Shown piece by piece: positions 26,585-34,261 of a stretch of DNA of 36,855 bases. The notes under the pieces are model-generated. The model made no database searches, was not told the origin of the DNA, and was given only the letters and a program-made list of their open reading frames with translations. Location of the stretch: assembly GCA_015065585.1 (NCBI GenBank), contig SVQC01000016.1:1-36855 (forward strand), written 5' to 3'. Positions within the stretch are counted from its first letter, which is position 1, and each line of letters opens with the position of its first letter. Position numbers and translations under genes: made by a program. The DNA comes from Oscillospiraceae bacterium. GTDB taxonomy: Bacteria; Bacillota; Clostridia; Oscillospirales; Acutalibacteraceae.

Positions 26585-27472
26585 ATGAAAGGTTTACTTT
26601 GTAAAGCTATTGCCGGTTTTTACTATGTTCATAATGACGACGGCGTTTTTGAATGTAAGGCAAGAGGCAATTTCAGAAAGGATGGTATTTCTCCTTTAGT
26701 GGGAGATACTGTTGAAATAACTGTCGGCGCGGACGGAAAAGGGGTTATTGAGAAAATATATCCACGAAAAAATTGTCTTATCCGTCCCGCAATTGCCAAT
26801 ATTGATAAACTTTTTATTGTGTCGTCGTTTTCTACTCCCGCACCAAATTTGTTTATAATTGACCGCATTACTGCGCTTTCATGCTTTCACAGTATTACGC
26901 CCATTATTGTGTTCAATAAATGTGATTTAGGCGATTTTACAGAATATAGGCAAATTTATGAAAAAAGCGGCTTTAAAACCTTGGTTGTTTCCGCTGAGAG
27001 TGGAGAGGGTATACAACCTTTAAAGGACGAACTTAAAAACTGCGTATCGGCTTTTACTGGCAATTCAGGTGTAGGAAAATCAAGTTTGTTGAATCTGCTT
27101 TTTGAAAACCTTAAACTCGCTACGGGTGAAGTCAGCAATAAGCTTGGCAGAGGTCGGCATACTACACGTCATATCGAACTTTTTAAGCACGAGTTTGGCG
27201 GTTATGTTGCCGACACCCCCGGATTTTCTTCTTTAGACAGTCAACTTGATACTCTTGAGTTTAAAGAAAATCTGATAAGCTGTTTTCCTGATTTAGTAAA
27301 ATTTTCTTATGAATGCAGATTTACCGATTGTTCTCATATATGTGAAATGGGTTGTGGAGTATGTCAGGCGGTAATGGACGGTAAACTCCAGAAAAGCAGA
27401 CACCAGAGCTATTGTTCCTTATATGAGGAAATGAAAAATCTTAAATCTTGGGAATCAAATAAAAAACGATGA
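26585..27472 (+). CDS. rsgA: Small-ribosomal-subunit biogenesis GTPase RsgA
   Basis: A circularly permuted GTPase that acts in late 30S maturation. The 295-residue protein has an N-terminal OB-fold, then G4 NKCD (111-114), G5 SAESGEG, G1 GNSGVGKS (159-166) and G3 DTPG (210-213) in permuted order, and a C-terminal zinc site of form C-x4-C-x-H-x5-C (Cys244, Cys249, His251, Cys257). It follows prkC directly, as yloQ follows prkC in B. subtilis, where RsgA is a PrkC substrate. rpe and thiN, next in Bacillus, are absent. Confidence 0.95.
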   Translation: MKGLLCKAIAGFYYVHNDDGVFECKARGNFRKDGISPLVGDTVEITVGADGKGVIEKIYPRKNCLIRPAIANIDKLFIVSSFSTPAPNLFIIDRITALSCFHSITPIIVFNKCDLGDFTEYRQIYEKSGFKTLVVSAESGEGIQPLKDELKNCVSAFTGNSGVGKSSLLNLLFENLKLATGEVSNKLGRGRHTTRHIELFKHEFGGYVADTPGFSSLDSQLDTLEFKENLISCFPDLVKFSYECRFTDCSHICEMGCGVCQAVMDGKLQKSRHQSYCSLYEEMKNLKSWESNKKR

Positions 27473-27498
27473 ACACTTTTCTTTTTTTCCCGTATAAT
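27470..27498 (+). promoter_or_regulatory. Possible promoter for the microprotein-spoVM pair
   Basis: TGAACA (27470-27475), a 17-base spacer and a consensus TATAAT (27493-27498), about 40 bases before the 49-residue ORF. The -35 box matches sigma-A in four of six bases. The box also loosely resembles forespore-sigma sites, so the sigma class is uncertain. Confidence 0.4.
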
Positions 27499-27540
27499 TA
27501 TATTAGCAGTAATTGTTGTACGGAAAGGAACGGTGCGGTT

Positions 27541-27690
27541 ATGCGCAGAAAACCTGTCAATAAAGGTGTCATTGCTATTGCTTTTGCTGTCGGACTATTG
27601 CTTTCTTGCTTTTGCTCAGCAAGGCTCTTAATCGGGGTTCTTGCCCTGACCGTTATAATACTGAGTCTTTCCTGCATAAAATGTTGTTAG
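27541..27690 (+). CDS. 49-residue membrane microprotein upstream of spoVM
   Basis: A short ORF with a basic N-terminus (MRRKPVNKG), then two hydrophobic stretches (VIAIAFAVGLLLSCFC and LLIGVLALTVIILSL) separated by SAR, and a cysteine-containing end (SCIKCC). This suggests a small hairpin or double-pass membrane protein. Start ATG 27541 is preceded by GGAAAGGAACGG; the frame is also open further upstream, but that part overlaps rsgA and has no such site. The stop TAG lies within the spoVM ribosome site AGGAGG, so translation of the two is probably coupled. No known family is claimed; a sporulation role is only suggested by position. Confidence 0.65.
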   Translation: MRRKPVNKGVIAIAFAVGLLLSCFCSARLLIGVLALTVIILSLSCIKCC

Positions 27691-27702
27691 GAGGCATAGT
27701 TT

Positions 27703-27792
27703 ATGAAGGTGGTATTGGTTAAAAGTCCCAGGTTTTTAAGTTCGATTTTGCGAATGATTTTCAAGATAAAAAAAGAGGAAAATTTAACATAA
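27703..27792 (+). CDS. spoVM: Stage V sporulation protein SpoVM (29 residues)
   Basis: A very short gene. The protein starts MKVVLVKSPRFLSSILRM and ends with a lysine-rich tail. It aligns without gaps to B. subtilis SpoVM (26 residues, MKFYTIKLPKFLGGIVRAM...): the shared pattern is MK....K.P.FL..I.R with the key Pro9, followed by a basic end. SpoVM is an amphipathic helix that senses positive curvature on the forespore and anchors the coat base protein SpoIVA. A perfect AGGAGG lies eight bases before the ATG and a strong terminator follows. In Bacillus spoVM also sits downstream of the rsgA region, supporting the call. Confidence 0.9.
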   Translation: MKVVLVKSPRFLSSILRMIFKIKKEENLT

Positions 27793-27799
27793 CGATTTT

Positions 27800-27831
27800 T
27801 AAGGAGATACATCGTATCTCCTTATTTTTTT
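27800..27831 (+). terminator. Intrinsic terminator after spoVM
   Basis: TAAGGAGATAC (27800-27810) pairs with GTATCTCCTTA (27814-27824) around a three-base loop and is followed by seven T. It closes the yicC-to-spoVM region and separates it from the sipL-like gene. Confidence 0.93.
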
Positions 27832-27835
27832 GCTG

Positions 27836-27864
27836 TCATAATTTTAAATTTTAGTTAATACAAT
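27836..27864 (+). promoter_or_regulatory. Sigma-E-like (mother-cell) promoter of the sipL-like gene
   Basis: TCATAAT (27836-27842), a 14-base spacer and AATACAAT (27857-27864). Against the B. subtilis sigma-E consensus KMATATT-N14/15-CATACAMT this scores six of seven and seven of eight. Transcription would start near 27871, giving a leader of about 37 bases. It fits with sipL of C. difficile being a mother-cell sporulation gene. Confidence 0.6.
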
Positions 27865-27907
27865 ATAGCAGAAGGAATATAAGCTTTAGAAAAGAGAGGT
27901 ATCCGAT

Positions 27908-29437
27908 ATGGACTTTAAAACAGTTAGACAAACTATGACTGTAAATGAAGTTGTTTACAGCACAAACGGAGAAATTCCGGTAGATGAAGATTTCGTATTA
28001 CCTGATTTTTATCCTGAAATCACAAAAATTCTTAAACATAAAGCTTTACTGCGTATAGCTTCAAAGAGTGCAAACAGTATGTCGGTGGAAATTGATGGGC
28101 ATATTTGCATAACCTTGCTTTATTCTGATAAAAACGGCTGTCTACATAGCTTTGAACATATTAGTCCTTTTAATAAGACATTTGATTCTGATGTTGATGT
28201 GACAGGTGGAACTGTACACTGTAAAATAAAACAGGAATATATGAATTGCCGTGCTTTAACCGAAAGAAAAGCGGCTGTTCATGGTGCTTTTTCGATATGT
28301 CTACAGGTTAAAGCAAAAAAACAGCACGATATTATTGTGGATATCGATGATGATACAGTACAGGTGAATCGTGGCGAATGCAAATTCTTAAACGCTATTG
28401 GAAACAGTGAAAAGAATTACCTTATTGAACAGGAACTTGAGCTTTCAAATTCGCATCAGTCAATTGATTCAATTATAAGATGTGATGCTGTGCCTGTTAT
28501 AACAGAAATTAAAGCAGTTCGCAATAAGGCGGCGGTAAAGGGCAATCTTGCATTATCTTTATTATATAGTAGCGGCAAACAGTGCATACCATATAAATCG
28601 GTTATTCCATTTAGTCAGTTTATTGATATTCAGGGTATTAGTGAGGAATGCATTTGCACCGGTAAAGTACAGCTTTGTTTTCTTGAGGTGAAGCCCAGAA
28701 GTGTTGACGGAGAATGGAGAAGCATGAGCCTTTGCGCTAAGCTTAATATAACGGTAGAAACTTTTTGTGATGGTGAAGTACCTGTAATAAATGATGCTTA
28801 TTCAACACGCTATAATCTTGATATACAGCATACAAAGGTGAATCTTGAAAAAATCGCGGGTCATATAAACGATAGTTTTATGTTTAAAAAGACCTTTGAT
28901 TTTCAAGAGGGAACAATAGTCAGTGTTATTGATTCGTGGAGTGAAATAGAAACAGAAACCTGCCGTTTTGAAGAAGGTATAATCAAGGTGAGCGGTAATG
29001 TTACGGTATGTTTCTTAGTAAATGATAAAGACGGAAGAGCCTGTTATCTGGAAAAGAAATCAGATTTTGAATATAGTAAAAATATTGATTTTAAGCTTGA
29101 AGGCAATCCGTTGTGCTCGCCCGTTATAGAGCCGGTAACTTCGTCATTTGCTATAATCTCTGATAGTTGTATCGAATATAGAATTGAATATAAAATTAAT
29201 CTATCTCTTTGTGAAGAAAGAGTCATACCGCTTTTGACTGAGATAAATGCAGATGACAAAGAGAAAGATAGGCACAATGATGGTTGTTCACTTGTTATCT
29301 TTTATGCCAACAAGGGAGAGAGTGTATGGGAAATCGCCAAGCGATATAATGCTGACATCAAAGATTTAAAAGAAATAAATTCAATAGAATCAGAAAACTT
29401 ACAGAGTAATAAAAAATTAATGATTCCCAGGGTTTAA
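27908..29437 (+). CDS. sipL: SipL-like spore-coat morphogenetic protein (DUF3794/SPOCS repeats plus LysM)
   Basis: A 509-residue protein. It begins with the DUF3794 signature (YSTNGEIPVDEDFVLPDFYP, about residues 17-36), with further beta-rich segments that look like repeated SPOCS-type modules, and ends with a LysM domain at about 461-509 (NKGESVWEIAKRYN, then LKEINSIESENLQ and KKLMIPRV). This architecture is that of SipL in C. difficile, the functional counterpart of B. subtilis SpoVID, which binds SpoIVA through its LysM domain to attach the spore coat. It lies directly beside spoVM, whose product also anchors SpoIVA. GAGAGG precedes the ATG. A few other clostridial DUF3794/LysM proteins exist, so orthology is likely rather than proven. 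Confidence 0.85.
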   Translation: MDFKTVRQTMTVNEVVYSTNGEIPVDEDFVLPDFYPEITKILKHKALLRIASKSANSMSVEIDGHICITLLYSDKNGCLHSFEHISPFNKTFDSDVDVTGGTVHCKIKQEYMNCRALTERKAAVHGAFSICLQVKAKKQHDIIVDIDDDTVQVNRGECKFLNAIGNSEKNYLIEQELELSNSHQSIDSIIRCDAVPVITEIKAVRNKAAVKGNLALSLLYSSGKQCIPYKSVIPFSQFIDIQGISEECICTGKVQLCFLEVKPRSVDGEWRSMSLCAKLNITVETFCDGEVPVINDAYSTRYNLDIQHTKVNLEKIAGHINDSFMFKKTFDFQEGTIVSVIDSWSEIETETCRFEEGIIKVSGNVTVCFLVNDKDGRACYLEKKSDFEYSKNIDFKLEGNPLCSPVIEPVTSSFAIISDSCIEYRIEYKINLSLCEERVIPLLTEINADDKEKDRHNDGCSLVIFYANKGESVWEIAKRYNADIKDLKEINSIESENLQSNKKLMIPRV

Positions 29438-29439
29438 AG

Positions 29440-29484
29440 AAAAAGCGTATTTTCTAAACTTTTTGTTTTGAAAATACGCTTTTT
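29440..29484. terminator. Terminator after the sipL-like gene
   Basis: A 15-bp perfect stem, 29440-29454 with 29470-29484 (core AAGCGTATTTTC / GAAAATACGCTT), has a 15-base loop and ends in a T tract. It can function in both directions. Confidence 0.9.
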
Positions 29485-29555
29485 GTGTTTTGATATAATT
29501 CTTAAACATCAAATTTGTGTAAAATAACAAATGTTTAAAAGACGTGTGACAAGTA

Positions 29556-29584
29556 TTGACAATTTTCTATATGAGTGTTAAAAT
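29556..29584 (+). promoter_or_regulatory. Sigma-A promoter of xpt and the nucleoside-uptake genes
   Basis: Consensus TTGACA (29556-29561), exactly 17 bases, then TAAAAT (29579-29584). Transcription would start near 29591, only about 30 bases before the xpt ATG. A small inverted repeat, TTAAACAT (29502-29509) with ATGTTTAA (29531-29538), lies upstream and could be an operator. Confidence 0.85.
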
Positions 29585-29620
29585 ATTTTTATAAATTTTT
29601 AATGGAATTGAGGCGAGTTT

Positions 29621-30196
29621 ATGAAGGCTTTAGAAGATAAGATAATAGCGGAGGGTGAAGTTTATCCGGGTAATATTCTTAAGGTTTCATCCTTTTTAAA
29701 TCATCAGCTTGATGTAGACTTTCTTATGACAATGGGTGCTGAAATAAATCGCTTGTTTTCTGATGTAAAAATTGATAAAATACTCACTATAGAAGCATCC
29801 GGTATTGCTATAGCGGTGGCTGCTGCCGCGCATATGCATGTGCCGGTTGTTTTTGCTAAGAAAAACAAAACTACAAATATACTTGCCGATGTTTATGCTT
29901 CGCAGGTTGAATCATATACTCATAAAGAAGTTTATCAGGTTATTGTTAGCAAAGAGCATTTAAATAAAGGGGAAAATATACTTATTGTTGATGATTTTTT
30001 AGCTATAGGCAATGCAATTTCGGGTCTTATGGATATTGTTGAACAAGCTGGCGGTAATACTCAGGGGATTGCTATTGCAATAGAAAAAGGTTTTCAAGGT
30101 GGTGGCGATAAGCTGAGAGAAATGGGCATTAGACTTGAATCCCTTGCTATCGTTGACAGTATGACTGACAATTCGGTTAAATTCCGTCAACAGTAG
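29621..30196 (+). CDS. xpt: Xanthine phosphoribosyltransferase
   Basis: Salvages xanthine to XMP with PRPP. The 191-residue protein has the family length, the N-terminal block VEYPGNILKVSSFLNHQ-like (here EVYPGNILKVSSFLNHQLDV), LTIEASGIAIA, and the PRPP-binding loop ILIVDDFLAIGNAISG (about 120-135). In many Firmicutes xpt is controlled by a guanine riboswitch; the leader implied by the promoter here is too short for one and none was recognised. It is followed 46 bases later by a nucleoside-binding lipoprotein gene, joining purine salvage with uptake. Confidence 0.94.
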   Translation: MKALEDKIIAEGEVYPGNILKVSSFLNHQLDVDFLMTMGAEINRLFSDVKIDKILTIEASGIAIAVAAAAHMHVPVVFAKKNKTTNILADVYASQVESYTHKEVYQVIVSKEHLNKGENILIVDDFLAIGNAISGLMDIVEQAGGNTQGIAIAIEKGFQGGGDKLREMGIRLESLAIVDSMTDNSVKFRQQ

Positions 30197-30242
30197 ACGG
30201 TTTTAATAAAAAAATTGCCCAAAGGGCGAGGAGGAAAAATCA

Positions 30243-31490
30243 ATGAAAAAGATTCTTGCACTTCTTCTTGCAGTTGCTATGATTTTCTCTTTAGCAGCTT
30301 GCAAACAAAACGGTGGCGCACTTGGTATGAGTGAATCACCTCTCGCAGCAAAAGCATTAACAGTTGATTATGAAATTGCTGACGATTTCAAAATTGGTTT
30401 CATCTGTCTTCATGATGAAAACTCTACCTACGACCTTAACTTCATTAACGGAGTTAAGACCATTCAGGAAACATTAAAGCTTAAAGACGAGCAGGTTATC
30501 CTTAAGACAAATGTTCCTGAGGGTAATGAATGCTATGTTGCAGCTAAGGACCTTGTTGGTCAGGGCTGTGATATCGTTTTCGCCAACTCTTTCGGTCATG
30601 AAGATTTCATGATTCAGGCTGCTAGAGAATTCCCTGAGGTTCAGTTCTGCCATGCTACCGGTACCAAGGCTCATACCGAAGGTCTTGACAACTACCACAA
30701 TGCATTTGCTTCTATTTATCAGGGTCGTTATCTTGCAGGTATTGCTGCAGGTTTAAAACTTAATGAAATGATTGAAGAAGGCACCATTAAAGCTGAAGAA
30801 GCCAAAATGGGTTATGTAGGCGCTTTCACCTACGCTGAAGTTATTTCCGGTTATACCTCTTTCTATCTCGGCGCTAAGTCTGTATGTCCTTCTGTAACTA
30901 TGGAAGTACAGTTCACAGGTTCTTGGTATGATGCTACTGAAGAAAAGAATGCTGCTGAAGCTCTTATTGCTAAGAAGTGCGTTCTTATCTCTCAGCACGC
31001 TGACTCTATGGGTGCTCCCTCTGCTTGTGAAGCTGCAGGTGTTCCCAACGTTTCCTATAACGGAAGCACATATGATGCTTGTCCCGAAACCTTTATCGTT
31101 TCTTCCAGAATTGACTGGGCTCCTTACTACAACTACATCATCAGATGCGTTTCTAAGGGCGAAAAGATTGCTGCTGACTGGTGCGGCGGTATTGAAGAAG
31201 GTTCCGTAGTTCTTACCGGCATCAACCTCGACGTTGCTGCTGAGGGAACTGCTGATAAAATCAAAACTGCTATCGATGGTCTTAAAGATGGTTCTGTAAA
31301 GGTATTTACTGATTTCACTAAAGACGGTGCTGCAGTTACTACTTACATGGCTGACGTTGATACTGACGCAGCTTATACCCCCGATACCGAAGCTATTGAA
31401 AACGGTGCTTTTGCTGAGTCAAGCAAACGCTCTGCACCTTACTTTGATATCCGTATTGACGGCATTACTCTCTTAAACGAAAAATTCTAA
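30243..31490 (+). CDS. nupN: BMP-family nucleoside-binding lipoprotein of an ABC importer
   Basis: A 415-residue exported solute-binding protein. A signal peptide with lipobox FSLAAC gives lipidated Cys20. The mature part has the BMP/PnrA-like fold pattern: DFKIGFICLHDENSTYD, FNHG-like region FANSFGHED, YQGRYLAGIAAG, MGYVGAFTYAEVISGY and HADSMGAPSACEAAGV. Members of this family bind purine or other nucleosides; xpt upstream and the ATPase and permeases downstream support nucleoside import (NupNOPQ type). Codons ending in C (TTC, TAC, AAC, GAC) are clearly more frequent than in neighbours, typical of a highly expressed gene. Two hairpins follow it. Symbol is by homology of gene order. Confidence 0.88.
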   Translation: MKKILALLLAVAMIFSLAACKQNGGALGMSESPLAAKALTVDYEIADDFKIGFICLHDENSTYDLNFINGVKTIQETLKLKDEQVILKTNVPEGNECYVAAKDLVGQGCDIVFANSFGHEDFMIQAAREFPEVQFCHATGTKAHTEGLDNYHNAFASIYQGRYLAGIAAGLKLNEMIEEGTIKAEEAKMGYVGAFTYAEVISGYTSFYLGAKSVCPSVTMEVQFTGSWYDATEEKNAAEALIAKKCVLISQHADSMGAPSACEAAGVPNVSYNGSTYDACPETFIVSSRIDWAPYYNYIIRCVSKGEKIAADWCGGIEEGSVVLTGINLDVAAEGTADKIKTAIDGLKDGSVKVFTDFTKDGAAVTTYMADVDTDAAYTPDTEAIENGAFAESSKRSAPYFDIRIDGITLLNEKF

Positions 31491-31496
31491 TTCTGC

Positions 31497-31535
31497 TTTG
31501 GGCGGAGCATTATCTGCTTCGCCCAAACTCTTTTT
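31497..31535 (+). terminator. First hairpin between lipoprotein and ATPase genes
   Basis: A 13-bp stem with one G-U pair, 31497-31509 with 31515-31527 (core TTTGGGCG / CGCCCAAA), then CTCTTTTT. It probably ends or protects part of the transcript so that the lipoprotein is made in excess over the ATPase and permeases. Confidence 0.8.
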
Positions 31536-31543
31536 AAATGCTG

Positions 31544-31577
31544 AAAAAACATCACTAAATTATTAGTGGTGCTTTTT
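31544..31577 (+). terminator. Second hairpin before the ATPase gene
   Basis: CATCACTAA (31550-31558) pairs with TTAGTGGTG (31563-31571), one G-U pair, flanked by A and T tracts (A5 with T5 across one mismatch). It follows the first hairpin by only eight bases; no new promoter is evident before the ATPase gene. Confidence 0.65.
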
Positions 31578-31604
31578 CAATATTTAACACACAGGAGGTA
31601 AAAT

Positions 31605-33143
31605 ATGGGCGATAATGTAGCTATTGAACTTCGTAATATAAGTAAATATTTCGGCAATAATGCGGCTAATAAAAATATTAATCTTAAGGTTAACCGCGGT
31701 GAAATACTTTCTATACTCGGTGAAAACGGTAGCGGAAAAACCACCTTAATGAATATGATTGCCGGAATTTATTATCCGGACGAGGGACAGATTTTTATTG
31801 ACGGACAGGAAGTTACCATAAAATCTCCTAAAGACGCTTTTGATTATAAAATTGGTATGGTGCATCAGCATTTTAAACTTGTTGATGTATTTTCTGCTGC
31901 TGAAAATATTGTTTTGGGACTCAATGAAAAGTTTAATCTAAAAAAAGCCGTAGCCTCGGTTGCTGAAATAAGCCATAAATACGGTTTCGAAATAGACCCA
32001 AAGAAAAAGGTTTATGAAATGAGTGTTTCGGAAAAGCAGACTGTCGAAATTATCAAAGTGCTTTACCGCGGCGCTGATATACTTATTCTTGATGAACCTA
32101 CTGCCGTTCTTACACCTCAGGAAACACAAAAGCTTTTTGCTGTTTTAAGAAAAATGAAGGAAAACGGCAAATCAATTATAATTATCACTCATAAGCTTCA
32201 TGAAGTTTTATCCCTATCGGACAAGGTTGCTGTTTTAAGAAAGGGCGAGTATATCGGCACTGTAAATACCGCAGAAACTAATGAATCTGAACTTACTGAA
32301 ATGATGGTAGGAGAGAAGGTAATATTAAACATAGAGCGTAGCGAACCTAAGAATACCGAGGACCGGCTTATTGTTAAAGACCTTGACTGTATTAATCGTG
32401 ACGGAGTAATGGTTCTTGATGACGTTACCTTTACTGCCCGTTCTGGCGAAATCTTAGGTATAGCCGGAATTGCAGGTAGTGGTCAGCGCGAATTGTTAGA
32501 GGCTATTGCAGGTCTCCAAAAGCTTGATAACGGTGAAATTTTCTATAATGACCCTTCTACTGGTAATGTGGAAAATCTCAGAAATAAAACTCCTATTCAA
32601 ATCAGAGATTTGGGAGTAAGACTCTCTTTCGTTCCTGAAGACCGTCTTGGTATGGGACTTGTAGGAAATATGGACATCATTGATAATATGATGCTCAGAA
32701 GTTATAAAAAAGGTCACTCTATTTTTCTTGAGAGAAAAGCGCCTAAGGATTTAGCACAGCACGTCATAGAAAGCCTTAACGTTGTTACTCCCGGTGCAAC
32801 AACTCCCGTAAGACGCTTGTCTGGCGGTAACGTTCAAAAGGTGCTTGTTGGTAGAGAAATTGCTTCAGCCCCCACGGTTTTACTTGCGGCATATCCCGTT
32901 CGCGGTCTTGATATTGGGGCTTCTTATACAATCTATAATCTGCTTAATGAGCAGAAGGAAAAGGGAGTAGCCGTTGTCTTCGTCGGCGAAGACCTTGACG
33001 TGCTTCTTGAACTTTGTGACAGAATAATGGTTATCGGTTCTGGTAAGGTTACCGGTATTGTTGACGGCAGAACTGCTACAAAGGAAGAAATCGGTTTACT
33101 TATGACAAAAACGCAGTCTATGTATGAAAAGGAGGGGCTATAA
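31605..33143 (+). CDS. nupO: Nucleoside ABC transporter ATPase (two fused nucleotide-binding domains)
   Basis: A 512-residue protein with two ABC domains in tandem. The first has a full Walker A GENGSGKT (39-46), signature-like SVSEKQTVEI and Walker B LILDEPTAVLTP. The second is degenerate: GIAGSGQRE replaces Walker A, the signature is LSGGNVQKVLVGREIA and the Walker B region reads LLAAYPVRGLDIGA. This is usual for the sugar/nucleoside import ATPase class (RbsA/NupO type). AGGAGG precedes the ATG, and the stop overlaps the permease start by one base. It energises uptake by the two following permeases. Confidence 0.92.
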   Translation: MGDNVAIELRNISKYFGNNAANKNINLKVNRGEILSILGENGSGKTTLMNMIAGIYYPDEGQIFIDGQEVTIKSPKDAFDYKIGMVHQHFKLVDVFSAAENIVLGLNEKFNLKKAVASVAEISHKYGFEIDPKKKVYEMSVSEKQTVEIIKVLYRGADILILDEPTAVLTPQETQKLFAVLRKMKENGKSIIIITHKLHEVLSLSDKVAVLRKGEYIGTVNTAETNESELTEMMVGEKVILNIERSEPKNTEDRLIVKDLDCINRDGVMVLDDVTFTARSGEILGIAGIAGSGQRELLEAIAGLQKLDNGEIFYNDPSTGNVENLRNKTPIQIRDLGVRLSFVPEDRLGMGLVGNMDIIDNMMLRSYKKGHSIFLERKAPKDLAQHVIESLNVVTPGATTPVRRLSGGNVQKVLVGREIASAPTVLLAAYPVRGLDIGASYTIYNLLNEQKEKGVAVVFVGEDLDVLLELCDRIMVIGSGKVTGIVDGRTATKEEIGLLMTKTQSMYEKEGL

Positions 33144-34261
33144 TGGAAAAAGCTATTAAAAAAGTGAAAACAGTACCTTTTCATATAGTAAAGCGTGACC
33201 CAATGGCGTGGTATTATAATTTGCTCGTACGCGCCGGTGCTGTTATTGCTGCGCTTTTGGTTTCTGCGGTGTTTATAACCCTTATGACACAGAAAAATCC
33301 AATTGAAGTTTATGCATCTATGATTGACGGCGCTTTTGGTATTAAAACCAATAATCCCGATTTGCGCTCTCTTAGAATTTGGAGTCTTTTGCAGAATGTT
33401 GCTATTTTACTCTGTATCTCCCTGGCGGTTACACCTGCTTTTAAGATGCGCTTTTGGAACTGTGGCGCTGAAGGTCAGGTACTGGTTGGTGGTCTTGCCA
33501 CTGTAATGGTAATGATGTTCCTTGGCGATAAGCTGTCTATGCCTGTGCTTATAATCGTTATGATTTTAGCATCTGTAATAGCCGGTATTATCTGGGCGGT
33601 TTTACCCGCAGTCTTCAAGGCATTGTGGAACACAAATGAAACCTTGTTTACTCTTATGATGAACTATGTGGCTATACAGCTAGTTGCATTTTTCCTAAAG
33701 TATTTCGTAAAAAGTGGCTCTGGCGTTTTATCTCCTATGCCACAGTTTGGTTTGCCTCGTATTGCAGGTAAGGATTATCTTCTTAATATTATAATCGTTG
33801 CCGTAATTACAATACTTGTCTATATTTATCTTAAATTTACTAAACAGGGCTATGAAATTTCGGTAGTTGGCGAAAGTGAAAACACCGCAAAATACATTGG
33901 TATTAATGTTAAAAAGGTTATTATTCGTACACTTATAGTTTCAGGTGCAATTTGCGGTATTGCAGGTTTATTGCTTGTTGGTGGGACTAACCATACCATA
34001 AGCACGACAACTGCAGGAGGCAGAGGTTTTACGGCAATTATGGTATCCTGGCTTGCTAAATTTGACCCGTTATATATGGTATTTACTACCTTTTTAATTG
34101 TTTTCTTTGATATCGGTGCGCAGCAGGTTTCTACCGACTTCCGCATACCTAACGCTATATCTGATATTGTAACGGGAATTATTCTTTTCTTTATCATTGG
34201 TTGCGAATTCTTTTTGCAGTATAAGATTGTATTAAACAAAAACAGAAAGGAGAATGCCTGA
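33143..34261 (+). CDS. nupP: Nucleoside ABC transporter permease 1
   Basis: A 372-residue multi-spanning membrane protein of the BPD_transp_2 (branched-chain/ribose-type) permease family. After a cytoplasmic N-terminus, hydrophobic segments run from about residue 30 on. The family hallmark FKMRFWNCGAEGQVLVGG is present near residues 106-123, and the block GYEISVVGESENTAKYIGIN near 235-254 matches the loop that contacts the ATPase. A strong site GGAGGGG lies in the end of the ATPase gene. The stop TGA overlaps the next permease start (TGATG). Confidence 0.92.
   Translation: MEKAIKKVKTVPFHIVKRDPMAWYYNLLVRAGAVIAALLVSAVFITLMTQKNPIEVYASMIDGAFGIKTNNPDLRSLRIWSLLQNVAILLCISLAVTPAFKMRFWNCGAEGQVLVGGLATVMVMMFLGDKLSMPVLIIVMILASVIAGIIWAVLPAVFKALWNTNETLFTLMMNYVAIQLVAFFLKYFVKSGSGVLSPMPQFGLPRIAGKDYLLNIIIVAVITILVYIYLKFTKQGYEISVVGESENTAKYIGINVKKVIIRTLIVSGAICGIAGLLLVGGTNHTISTTTAGGRGFTAIMVSWLAKFDPLYMVFTTFLIVFFDIGAQQVSTDFRIPNAISDIVTGIILFFIIGCEFFLQYKIVLNKNRKENA

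Noticed and set aside
30216..30234. GCCC-AAA-GGGC mini-hairpin before the lipoprotein ribosome site
   Set aside because: Only four pairs with a three-base loop; too small to call a regulator or terminator.
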